This document shows, one piece after another, positions 1-7,737 of a DNA stretch of 64,000 bases (within the stretch, counting starts at the first letter, position 1; each line of letters opens with the position of its first letter). The notes beneath the pieces are model-generated. The model did not search any database. It was given only the letters and a program-made list of their open reading frames with translations, and was not told the origin of the DNA. The position numbers were made by a program, and so were the translations under genes. Source of the DNA: Photobacterium galatheae (lineage in GTDB: Bacteria; Pseudomonadota; Gammaproteobacteria; Enterobacterales; Vibrionaceae); NCBI RefSeq assembly GCF_000695255.1, contig NZ_JMIB01000027.1, positions 1 to 64,000 of the forward strand, in the 5' to 3' direction.

Positions 1-1806
1 ACGGATACGTTTGATGAAGCAGATACTTTTTCAGAAACAGAAAACGTTGATGAGCAAAACGGTTTCAATCATGGAACCAGTTTTGATAATAAAGATAGGC
101 TTGATAGTAAGGATAGCCTGGATGAAACAAATCCTTTTGAGAATGATGAGCTGGATTCTGAAGACCAAATTTTAGCTGATGAAGATGGGTTTGGTTTTGA
201 AGAAAGTGACAGTGATGAGTCAGAACTTTTCGATGATATCTCTCAAGCGGTTGCTGTGGATGATACGAGTTTTGACGTTGTTTCTGATGATGAGTTTGGC
301 GCGCCTTTTCCAGATTTTGAACAGAGTGATGAGGTATCAAATTCAGTTGAAGCAGAAAGCGACTCTTTTGTCAGAGATGGGAAAGAGGAAACATTTTCTG
401 AACCTGAGCGAGAAACACGCAATGCTGATGCGTTCTCGTCTGATGAAGACTTCCTGTCTGAGGATGATTCAGATGATGGTTTCCTTACTGATGAAGACTT
501 TCTGTCAGTGGATGACCCGGATGATGGTTTCCTCTCTGATGACGATTTCTCGACAGAAGATGATTCGGGCGATGCGTTCCTTACTGAAGATAACGCGCCT
601 GTGCGTGATGAAGGAGCCGGTGAAGAAGCGTCAGGCTTCGCGAATAACCAAGTGTTTGAAAGCAGTGATGCCCTTGCTGCTGCGGCAGTGGGTACGGCTT
701 CAGTTGCTGCTGCAGTTGGTGTCGCATCAGGTCTGGCTGCCCGTAAAGAAGTAAAGAAGGAGGCTGAAGAATCTCACAGAAAAGATAAACAAGATAACGT
801 GAAAAGTAATAAAACAGAGAAAGGGAAGCCAAGTCAGGCGAAGTCTGCCGAAGGCCGCTCTCCGAGTGTATTCAAAGCATCGTTGATTTCTTCGTTCGTC
901 ACATCTGCCCTGTTCATTGGTGGGGGGTATTTTGCATATGATTTTGTCCTCAAAGATACCTTAGCAACAAAGGATGATGTCGATGATCAAGTGAACAGAC
1001 TCCAAAGCTCGCTTGGGAAATCAACTGAAAAAGAAATAAAAGTTATTCAGGATGGCTACGTCACTAAGGCGCAGTTCGAGACAATGATTGGCGATCTGAG
1101 ACAGGTGATTGATGATGTGGAATCAATCAGTGGAGATAAAGCTTCTGATATTGCAGGCAGCCTGAGGGAAGTAAAAGGGCTGATGGCCACCGCAACGCAA
1201 AGGCTCGACGCGTTAGAGAATCAAGACTTAGTTCTGAGAAGTGATATGCAGACCGCAATCAAACAGATTTCGACGCGTTCTGTTGAAGATAATGCAGCCA
1301 GAAACGGTATTGTTGTCGCGCTGAAGAAATTGGAATCTCTCGAAGGTAAGTTTGATAAAGAGATCGAGAAAATTCTGAAGGAAAGTAAAGCGGATAACGG
1401 CGACATTTCGGTGAAAATTAATGAGTTAAAAGTCGAGTTATTAAAAGAAATTGATGAGGTTTATTCTCAGGCGGATAAAGCCAGAAGGATGAACGAGGAA
1501 CTTTACAATAAGTACAGTGAATTATCGAAATCGATTGACTCGAATGCCTTACCAGAACGAAAAGAGCGAACGATAGCAAATGCCCTCGGAATTGATGTGG
1601 CGAAAGGTGCATCACAACCTGTTTATAACCTGAGTGGAATCGTAAATGGCCGGGTTTTTATCGATATGGACGATGATCCGAAGAAGCAAAAAATTCGTTA
1701 CTATAATGTTGGCGACTATATTGATGGTTATGGAAAAATAACTTCAGTGTCTAAAGAGTCGAAGGAAGTCATGACTGAAAGTGGCAAGGTGAAATTCAGA
1801 CATTAG
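1..1806 (+). CDS. DotF/IcmG-like type IVB secretion protein, 5'-truncated by the window
   Basis: The frame is open from base 1, so the N-terminus lies outside the window. Visible layout: a very acidic Asp/Glu/Ser/Phe-rich cytoplasmic part (to about base 600) with a 16-residue repeat; an Ala-rich stretch; a basic Lys-rich linker; one transmembrane helix (about 865-950); a long coiled coil; and a small C-terminal domain (about 1610-1800) with GRVF and YNVGDYIDGYGKI. Acidic tail, single TM, coiled coil and C-terminal domain is the plan of DotF/IcmG, an inner-membrane part of the type IVB core. The following genes are IcmC-, IcmJ- and IcmB-like, matching the Legionella icmG-C-D-J-B order. Legionella IcmG is about 270 residues, so this one is much longer. 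The family call rests mainly on architecture and synteny. Confidence 0.55.
   Translation, partial: TDTFDEADTFSETENVDEQNGFNHGTSFDNKDRLDSKDSLDETNPFENDELDSEDQILADEDGFGFEESDSDESELFDDISQAVAVDDTSFDVVSDDEFGAPFPDFEQSDEVSNSVEAESDSFVRDGKEETFSEPERETRNADAFSSDEDFLSEDDSDDGFLTDEDFLSVDDPDDGFLSDDDFSTEDDSGDAFLTEDNAPVRDEGAGEEASGFANNQVFESSDALAAAAVGTASVAAAVGVASGLAARKEVKKEAEESHRKDKQDNVKSNKTEKGKPSQAKSAEGRSPSVFKASLISSFVTSALFIGGGYFAYDFVLKDTLATKDDVDDQVNRLQSSLGKSTEKEIKVIQDGYVTKAQFETMIGDLRQVIDDVESISGDKASDIAGSLREVKGLMATATQRLDALENQDLVLRSDMQTAIKQISTRSVEDNAARNGIVVALKKLESLEGKFDKEIEKILKESKADNGDISVKINELKVELLKEIDEVYSQADKARRMNEELYNKYSELSKSIDSNALPERKERTIANALGIDVAKGASQPVYNLSGIVNGRVFIDMDDDPKKQKIRYYNVGDYIDGYGKITSVSKESKEVMTESGKVKFRH
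442..585 (+). repeat. Three in-frame 48-bp repeats encoding an acidic 16-residue unit
   Basis: Three consecutive copies start at 442, 490 and 538. Each encodes a unit of the form D-E/D-D-F-L/S-S-x-D-D-x-D-D-G/A-F-L-T/S. They lie in the cytoplasmic acidic region of the DotF-like protein. Third positions differ between copies, so this is a diverged protein-level repeat rather than a fresh duplication. Confidence 0.8.
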
Positions 1807-1837
1807 ATCTTGTTGACTGTCAATGAAACTATATTTA

Positions 1838-1864
1838 GGGAGGTGAGCCTCCCTTTTATTTTTG
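1838..1864 (+). terminator. Rho-independent terminator after the DotF-like gene
   Basis: GGGAGG-TGAG-CCTCCC stem-loop (1838-1853) followed by TTTTATTTTTG. It would end the upstream transcript before the IcmC-like gene. Confidence 0.8.
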
Positions 1865-1940
1865 TCTAGGGTTTCAATCATTTAAAAACACTGCGGGTTT
1901 TCCTGATTTGTGTGACTGGGACTGTCATTGAACCTTGGTT

Positions 1941-1946
1941 TATAAT
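1941..1946 (+). promoter_or_regulatory. Perfect -10 box TATAAT very close to the IcmC-like start
   Basis: TATAAT lies 12 bases before the ATG at 1959, after a terminator, so a new promoter is expected here. No convincing -35 is visible. A start site 6-8 bases past the box would leave a leader of only about 6 bases, and no Shine-Dalgarno sequence is seen. Confidence 0.4.
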
Positions 1947-1958
1947 TTCTTAAATTTA

Positions 1959-2690
1959 ATGAAATATAAACAAATTAAGGTGAGGATATTCATATCATTA
2001 TTGGCTTTATCGCCTGCTGCTGCTTTTGCTGAGGCTGAAGCGGGGGAACAAACGCAATCATTCATTCAAGCCGCTATCAACATACAATCATTTATCGGTT
2101 TGTTTTATGTGGTTTCTTTTATTGTTGGGGCCACGATATTGCTTTCTATCGTTTCAACCTTTGCTGATTTTGAGAAGTTTAAACAAAGGGCGGAAAATCC
2201 TGCCAGACAGCTTGTTGTGAGGTTTATTATTGCAGGAATTTTAATGAACCCTTCAACCAGTGTGATGTTAATGTCGGAGACTTTCGGGTTTAGTGTAAGC
2301 AAAGAGAGTCAGTTCTGTTTTGCGTATAACTTAAATCCGAACACGGCAAAGGGGGGTGTTGACACAGATGGTAAAACCCGAGAATGCTACAAAACAGCTT
2401 CAAACAATCTACAAGAGCTTCTTAAAGAGAAACACACTCAGTTAACTGAATCTGAGCTTCAGAAGTTTCTGGACGGGAGGTTCAAGGTTGTTGTTGGGGT
2501 TTTCCAAGTGATTGCAATGTATTTCTACTTATCTGCTTGGTTTAAGATTTATGCAATCTCGGAGGGAAAAGAAAGGCAGACTTCGTACGGGAAGCAAGTC
2601 ATTGTCCTTTTATTTTCGACATTATTCTTGAATCTTCCGGCAGCAATGGAGCAAATTTACCTATGGGTGAGCAAAACAGGTATTATTTAA
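1959..2690 (+). CDS. IcmC/DotE-like (TraQ-type) type IVB secretion membrane protein
   Basis: Exported membrane protein of 243 residues from the ATG at 1959; an in-frame TTG at 1935 would add 8 residues but overlaps the -10 box. It has a signal peptide ending near AAAFAEAEAG and hydrophobic helices: one after the QSFIG segment, one at VVRFIIAGILMNP, and two in the C-terminal third. The motif NPARQLVVRFIIAGILMNPS followed by a Cys-containing loop is typical of small IcmC/IcmD-family proteins. It sits between the DotF-like and IcmJ-like genes, where icmC and icmD lie in Legionella; a separate icmD is absent, so one protein may serve both roles. The role within the core complex is not known. Confidence 0.5.
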   Translation: MKYKQIKVRIFISLLALSPAAAFAEAEAGEQTQSFIQAAINIQSFIGLFYVVSFIVGATILLSIVSTFADFEKFKQRAENPARQLVVRFIIAGILMNPSTSVMLMSETFGFSVSKESQFCFAYNLNPNTAKGGVDTDGKTRECYKTASNNLQELLKEKHTQLTESELQKFLDGRFKVVVGVFQVIAMYFYLSAWFKIYAISEGKERQTSYGKQVIVLLFSTLFLNLPAAMEQIYLWVSKTGII

Positions 2691-2702
2691 AAAAACTGGA
2701 TT

Positions 2703-3362
2703 ATGTTAGGAATATCTAAGTATAAAAAGCTAAAAAAATTATCCGACAAGCAGACCTCTGCGCTGGTGGCCTCGGCGACCAAGGCCGTTTCAACTGGTGG
2801 GGGGAAGACTATCGATGTGATTTATTGTCACTGTTGTAATCTCCCTGTGTTTGAAGATGATGCCTTCATCGGTCAAACCGAAGACAGTGCAGATGCAAAA
2901 ATTCTTTGCGGGTTATGTTATTACCCGAGAAACCTGGATATGGTGAGATTTTCTGATTCAGGCACACTCATTTTTGCTCCAGACCTTACACAAACACAGG
3001 TTTCATCGCTGGCATTGGTGATGTATTACGCAAAGAGCTTGGCATCAGAGAGTCAGGATATGATGGATCTGATTTCTGATGTTGAAGATTTAATTCTCAG
3101 ACGATCTGAAGTTTTAAATACAGGGATCTGTCATGGCGCATCAACGCCTTCAATTGTATGCCAATTCATGTATATGATGGATGAATCAGATTACGAAGAA
3201 AGAGGAAAGCTATTTGATTCAGTCAGGTTGTTTCCTTCTGAAAAACTCGCGAGTCGTCAATTGGCTTACCTGAGTACCAACGTTTTGAAAAAATATCACC
3301 CAGATAAATGGGGTGGGTTCGTTCAGGCTATGGGAAAGCAAATAAAAGCATCATCAATATGA
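2703..3362 (+). CDS. icmJ: IcmJ/DotN-like type IVB secretion protein
   Basis: Cytoplasmic protein of 219 residues, close to the roughly 210 of IcmJ/DotN, a zinc-binding part of the Dot/Icm coupling complex. Cysteines C42, C44 and C45 plus a C69-G-L-C72 pair form a clear metal-binding set near the N-terminus. The C-terminal half is helical and ends in a K-x-H-P-D-K-W-G-G-F segment. It starts 12 bases after the IcmC-like gene and is directly followed by icmB, the icmJ-icmB order of Dot/Icm loci. A terminator hairpin follows it, which may reduce read-through into icmB. Confidence 0.75.
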   Translation: MLGISKYKKLKKLSDKQTSALVASATKAVSTGGGKTIDVIYCHCCNLPVFEDDAFIGQTEDSADAKILCGLCYYPRNLDMVRFSDSGTLIFAPDLTQTQVSSLALVMYYAKSLASESQDMMDLISDVEDLILRRSEVLNTGICHGASTPSIVCQFMYMMDESDYEERGKLFDSVRLFPSEKLASRQLAYLSTNVLKKYHPDKWGGFVQAMGKQIKASSI

Positions 3363-3375
3363 TTTGAAATGCAAC

Positions 3376-3406
3376 AAAGCGACTTTGTGATGAAGTCGCT
3401 TTTTTA
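3376..3406 (+). terminator. Terminator or attenuator between icmJ and icmB
   Basis: AAAGCGACTT-TGTGATG-AAGTCGCTTTTTT stem-loop with a T-run. It falls inside an otherwise conserved icmJ-icmB pair, suggesting separate or attenuated icmB expression. Confidence 0.75.
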
Positions 3407-3427
3407 TATACTTTTTAAAAAAGTTCA

Positions 3428-6394
3428 ATGAATTTAAGTATCGCCGGTGCTGTAGAGAATTTAATCAGGCTCTATATTAACGGCACAAAAACAGATCCTG
3501 ATCAGGTTGTCGATATTGACGCAGCAATCGGGCAGCACACTTTTGTGTCAAAAGATGGATTTCTCATGTCCATTGTGAAGGTCAATGGGCGTCAATCGGA
3601 AGATAACCACTACCACTCATATAATGCATCATTAAGGCCTTTCATGAGTAAAATCTCGGCTGGGATTAAAGATGGGGTTCACTCAATCCATGTCACTTAC
3701 GTGAAAGAAGTCGGGGGTGAGGCAGATTTAGTGAAAGCGTCAATTGCTGGTGCACGAGAGAAGGCGAGAAATTACGAGTTCGAAGGGATGGAAGATCTGT
3801 TCGATGATCAGGTCAAATTTATATCGAAACAAATCATCGAAGAAGATGTTTTCCTGGCCGTGTGGACGAATACATCTTTCCTTCGTCCTCGGCAAATTGC
3901 GCAAGAGAAATCAGAAATCGCGGAAGCAAAAAAAGAGCTGCCAATCGCGGATGATGCCCATGGGCTGGTCGATACCTATTCACATATGAAGGTGAAGCAC
4001 GAAAACTATGTGGAGGCTGTGATTGACGGACTTGCCGCGTCGGGTGTGCAGGCTGACGTTGTGGACAGAGATCAAGCGATGCTATCCATGGCCCAGGTGA
4101 TTTATCCTTTCCTGGGGGCAGGTTTTCAATTCATATTCCCGGACAGAGAGACTTACCCAAAAGCGAAAGCCCATGCAGGCGGGTTAGAGGATGATGCGAG
4201 TCACCTGCTTTGGGATTCAGTGTCTTCTCAGATTATCAGAGAGGATGATATCGATGTGGATCTCACAGAGGGGGTCGTGAGGGTCGGTGATAGATACTTC
4301 AGTACGTTTGAGGTGAAAAACCCGCCGAGAAATCTCGTTCTGTTCAACGCGATAGGTGATGTGATCAAAAGTGATGTGCCTTGCATGTTTTCTTTTGCAA
4401 TCTCATCGGCGTCAAGCTTTACATTTTTCTGGAAAAAGCTCTTATCGACCTTGCCCGTGCCGGCATCGAATAAACGCATTAAAAAATCCATCCAGGCTGT
4501 CAGTTTACTGAAAGAGGTGGGTGAGCCTGATGTTGAGTATAAGGTTTCAGTCACTACATGGTCTCAGGATTCAGAAACGTTATTTGAGAACAGAGACTAC
4601 CTGAAGGGGGAGGTTTCCAGCTGGGGCAATTCTGTGGTTCGCAACTACAGAGGCTGCCCTTTTGATGCCTTAGCCTCCTCGATCCAGGGAATGAATTACA
4701 AAACTTTTGGCAGTACCGTCTACGCGCCTTTATCGGGCGTTCTTGCTCAATTGCCATTTGGCAGAAGGCTTCGTTTCTGGCGGCGTTCCGCTTTAAATTT
4801 CGTTGGAAACGGGGATGTCATCTATCCCTATGCGGTTCAATCATCTGAACAGAAATTCTGGAATATCGGCGTCTGTGCAACCATGGGTTCTGGTAAATCT
4901 GTGTTGCTGCAAAATATTGCTTTTTCACACTTATTTGGCGAGACCATCGGGGGAGAAATGCCGATGGTTGGCTATATCGATAACGGGTTCTCAGCCAAAA
5001 CTATGGTGGAGACTTTGGCTGCGATGGCACCGAAGAACAAAAAGCACCTGTTCAAACACATCACGTATGAGAACAACAAAAAGTTTGCATACAATATTTT
5101 TGATACTCAGATAGGTTGCCGGTATGCAGATTCTGATCAAATGAATCAGATTATTTCTACCCTGGTTGGGATTATCACGCCAGCAGGGGAAGAAAAGGTG
5201 CATGGTGACGCAGCAAACTTACTGAGGAAAGTTGTGAAGGAAGCTTACTTCACGCTCAGCGATAAGGAAAAGCCACGTTATTACCGAGAGGGAAGAGCGC
5301 CGAAGCTGGATGCCAGCCTGAAGAAGATTGGTTACGATGCGACAGGGAAGACTTACTGGGAAATTGTTGATGATCTGTTTGATCAAAAGCGCCTGGTGAT
5401 GGCGGAGTTTGCGCAAAGATTTGCGGTACCCAGCATTCAAGATGTGATTCAGCAACTGACCATCAGTGATACGGTAAACAACTCATACAAAGGGATTGTT
5501 GCATACAACAACGAGGAGTTAGTTCCTTATGTTCGAAGAGCCTTGATGGAGGCGATTGAGAAATACCCCGTATTTTCTGGTGTAACCGTTCTTGATGTGA
5601 ACATGGCTAGATTTATCGTACTTGACTTGGATCGGGTGGCGAAATCGGGCAATGCTGAAATGGATAAAGATTCCTCTGTTTTTTACGCTCTGGCGCGATT
5701 CATCGTGTCGAACAACATGTTTATCTCAAGCACTTTGATGGAAGTCGTGCCAGAGAAATACAAGGTTTACCATCACAAGAGAATTGATCTGGTGAAGTCG
5801 ATTCCGAAGTTACTTGTTTACGATGAGTACCATCGATTGAAGTCTCCGACGGTGATCTCTCAGATAAAGCGAGAGATGCGTGAGGGTCGTAAGTGGTCTC
5901 TGATTAATGTGTTTGCTTCTCAGCTACTTCAGGACTTCGATGAGTCGATGCAGAATCTTTTGTCAACAACGTTTTTAATGTCGAATGATGCGGGATCAAA
6001 AGAGGAAATTAAGTCAACATTTGCCCTCAATGAAGACACGATGAATTATGTCATGAGTGAGCTGACGGGGCCAAAAGGCGCCAGGGGGGCCTCGATTGTC
6101 GGTTTATTCAAGTTTAAGAAGGCAACGCTGATTCAGAGATTAAGATTTGTGCTTTACCCGTACATGTACTGGATGACAACATCGGATGCCATTGATAACT
6201 CTCTAAAGCAAAAAGTGATGGCGAAGCTTCCCGTGTCGGAAGCCATTCAGGCGTTATCATCATCTTATGGTTTCGGAAGTCGGAAGGTGTATGAAAACAT
6301 CAGCGAGACTCACCCAGATCCGGAAGTGAAGAGAGATCCGATTCAGTTTATGGCCGATTCACTGGTGTCGGGTTACCTCTCAATGAAATCATAG
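3428..6394 (+). CDS. icmB: IcmB/DotO ATPase of the type IVB secretion system
   Basis: VirB4-class cytoplasmic ATPase of 988 residues, the usual size for IcmB/DotO (about 1000) and IncI TraU. It energises substrate transfer or assembly at the inner-membrane face. Walker A is MGSGKS at residues 486-491. Walker B is LLVYDEYH with D799-E800. An arginine-rich REMREGRKWS segment and ASQLLQDF follow about 25 residues later, as in VirB4/TrbE proteins. No membrane segment was seen. The ATG at 3428 lacks a Shine-Dalgarno sequence; a TATACT at 3407-3412 may serve as a -10 box with a short leader. The gene ends at a strong terminator. Confidence 0.9.
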   Translation: MNLSIAGAVENLIRLYINGTKTDPDQVVDIDAAIGQHTFVSKDGFLMSIVKVNGRQSEDNHYHSYNASLRPFMSKISAGIKDGVHSIHVTYVKEVGGEADLVKASIAGAREKARNYEFEGMEDLFDDQVKFISKQIIEEDVFLAVWTNTSFLRPRQIAQEKSEIAEAKKELPIADDAHGLVDTYSHMKVKHENYVEAVIDGLAASGVQADVVDRDQAMLSMAQVIYPFLGAGFQFIFPDRETYPKAKAHAGGLEDDASHLLWDSVSSQIIREDDIDVDLTEGVVRVGDRYFSTFEVKNPPRNLVLFNAIGDVIKSDVPCMFSFAISSASSFTFFWKKLLSTLPVPASNKRIKKSIQAVSLLKEVGEPDVEYKVSVTTWSQDSETLFENRDYLKGEVSSWGNSVVRNYRGCPFDALASSIQGMNYKTFGSTVYAPLSGVLAQLPFGRRLRFWRRSALNFVGNGDVIYPYAVQSSEQKFWNIGVCATMGSGKSVLLQNIAFSHLFGETIGGEMPMVGYIDNGFSAKTMVETLAAMAPKNKKHLFKHITYENNKKFAYNIFDTQIGCRYADSDQMNQIISTLVGIITPAGEEKVHGDAANLLRKVVKEAYFTLSDKEKPRYYREGRAPKLDASLKKIGYDATGKTYWEIVDDLFDQKRLVMAEFAQRFAVPSIQDVIQQLTISDTVNNSYKGIVAYNNEELVPYVRRALMEAIEKYPVFSGVTVLDVNMARFIVLDLDRVAKSGNAEMDKDSSVFYALARFIVSNNMFISSTLMEVVPEKYKVYHHKRIDLVKSIPKLLVYDEYHRLKSPTVISQIKREMREGRKWSLINVFASQLLQDFDESMQNLLSTTFLMSNDAGSKEEIKSTFALNEDTMNYVMSELTGPKGARGASIVGLFKFKKATLIQRLRFVLYPYMYWMTTSDAIDNSLKQKVMAKLPVSEAIQALSSSYGFGSRKVYENISETHPDPEVKRDPIQFMADSLVSGYLSMKS

Positions 6395-6426
6395 CCTCGG
6401 GTAAATCTGGACAGAAGCAATCAGTG

Positions 6427-6450
6427 AAAAAGGAGCCTGAGGCTCCTTTT
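6427..6450. terminator. Bidirectional terminator between convergent genes
   Basis: AAAAGGAGCC-TGA-GGCTCCTTTT is symmetric, with A-run and T-run flanks, so it can stop icmB transcripts and those of the facing 113-residue gene. Confidence 0.85.
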
Positions 6451-6457
6451 GATACAA

Positions 6458-6799
6458 TCATTTCTTATTCATCGACATCGCTTTACTGAGCTGGATATGA
6501 ACGCTGTTTACCAGAGGTATATTGAGCGGCATCCGGTTTTTATAGATGTCTTTTTCGTTATTGCATGCTTTATATTCTGAAAAATATTCCTTGAGGTAGT
6601 TTTTTGCCTGATTGTCATCACTTGTGATATTCGCGAATCGTGATATCTCAGAAAAAAAAGAACAGTCTGTGAGAAGTTTAGCGAATAACGCTGAATCAGA
6701 CTCTCTCATACTTGTTGTTGGCGAAAATAACCGTCCTTCATTTAATTTTCCTCCAGATGAAGGGAAAATGATGTATTTTTTATCATTTGTAGTGTACAT
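6458..6799 (-). CDS. Hypothetical protein, 113 residues
   Basis: Not recognised. Small, Lys/Asn/Ser-rich soluble protein with no signal peptide or membrane segment. It lies 4 bases downstream of the 195-residue gene on the same strand and ends at the shared terminator, so the two form an operon. Its position between icmB and other secretion genes is the only hint of function. Confidence 0.6.
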   Translation of the reverse strand: MYTTNDKKYIIFPSSGGKLNEGRLFSPTTSMRESDSALFAKLLTDCSFFSEISRFANITSDDNQAKNYLKEYFSEYKACNNEKDIYKNRMPLNIPLVNSVHIQLSKAMSMNKK

Positions 6800-6803
6800 A
6801 GTC

Positions 6804-7391
6804 TCAGTAGATGAGTGGATCTTTTAGATTTTCGAAGTTTTCAGTGTCATAAATATCAAAGCCCTGTTCCAGATTGTCACTCCAATCTTCGGAATTCCCC
6901 GCTCTTGGTGGAACAATTTCATCAAAACTTTTGACAATTTGGATGGGCGACCGATTGAGAGCTTTGGTGATTTCCACACCTGATTTCCCCGTTGTGACAT
7001 AGCCGTGAAAATCGACGGTTTTCACTAAGTCCTGGGTTTCCTCAAATTTTGGCAGAAGGCAAGCGATTCTCTTCCTGGAGCATTGGATTGCAATGTAGAA
7101 AGGTGACTCAGGTTCTCCAAATTCGATATACAGTGTTTTCATGCCTGCAATAATGGCTCGGTTTATTTTTCCCATAAAGAACCAGGGGATGAGCGGCCTT
7201 GGGGCTGCGATAATCGGGTGGTTTGTCTCAATGTGGCGACCAAATGCAAACATGCTGCACACTCCTGTGTTTAGCTCAATCACATGGTCATAGATGCGAG
7301 AGAAACGGGCCCGTCTTGAGTGCAGTAAATGTTGTAACCAGATGGTAAACACCACCTTGCTGGGCATAACTCTGAGTTCAATGTGATTCAT
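6804..7391 (-). CDS. Hypothetical protein, 195 residues
   Basis: Not recognised. The N-terminal two-thirds is mixed, with hydrophobic strands (VVFTIWLQHLL, HPIIAAPRPLIPWFF) but no clear transmembrane helix; the C-terminus is acidic and polar. ATG start at 7391. It is first in a two-gene minus-strand operon with the 113-residue gene. Four cysteines are scattered, not clustered. Base composition resembles its neighbours. Confidence 0.6.
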   Translation of the reverse strand: MNHIELRVMPSKVVFTIWLQHLLHSRRARFSRIYDHVIELNTGVCSMFAFGRHIETNHPIIAAPRPLIPWFFMGKINRAIIAGMKTLYIEFGEPESPFYIAIQCSRKRIACLLPKFEETQDLVKTVDFHGYVTTGKSGVEITKALNRSPIQIVKSFDEIVPPRAGNSEDWSDNLEQGFDIYDTENFENLKDPLIY

Positions 7392-7467
7392 TTTTAGTGA
7401 TTTTATTATCGAAAGATACTTAAAAAATCTTCACGATTAAAATTTGTAATCATGAAAATATTTCTTA

Positions 7468-7689
7468 TCACATCCTCAGATTTATATTTCCTTCGCGAAA
7501 GTTTTCATAAACAAGATGAAATTGGTTTTGGAACGTATCTCCAGTTCCAATAAAAATAACACTGAGTGCTAAGTTTTCTCTGGCGGGAATGAATTCAGAT
7601 GGTGTTCTTGAAAGCCCATGCCATTCTATTTCGCCCGTTTCGTGTATCTCGAAAGGATTATCAATCGGTGTGTTTATCAGGTGCTTAAA
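7468..7689 (-). pseudogene. Coding-like frame without a usual start codon, possible gene remnant
   Basis: A 74-codon minus-strand frame runs stop-to-stop across the gap between 7391 and 7738. It reads like a real protein (for example ALSVIFIGTGDTFQNQFHLV) but has no ATG, GTG or TTG upstream of most of it. It may be a decayed 3' end of a gene, use a rare start such as ATT, or be chance. It overlaps the promoter region of the gene at 7738. Confidence 0.3.
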
Positions 7690-7718
7690 TTAAACTCGAA
7701 TCAAATTAGTGCTATAAT
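7690..7718 (+). promoter_or_regulatory. Extended -10 promoter for the exported-protein pair
   Basis: TG-C-TATAAT (7710-7718) is a textbook extended -10. A weak TTAAAC -35 lies 17 bases upstream (7690-7695). The ATG at 7738 follows 19 bases later, after AAGG. Confidence 0.5.
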
Positions 7719-7737
7719 TTCAGGAAAAATATTAAGG

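Noticed and set aside
179..754. 191-codon frame overlapping the DotF-like gene
   Set aside because: Met/Leu/Arg-rich translation caused by the GAT/GAA repeats read in another frame.
3744..3989. Short frames inside icmB, and many similar ones inside flagellar, topoisomerase and dnaE-like genes
   Set aside because: All lie within strongly supported genes on another frame and have no family features.
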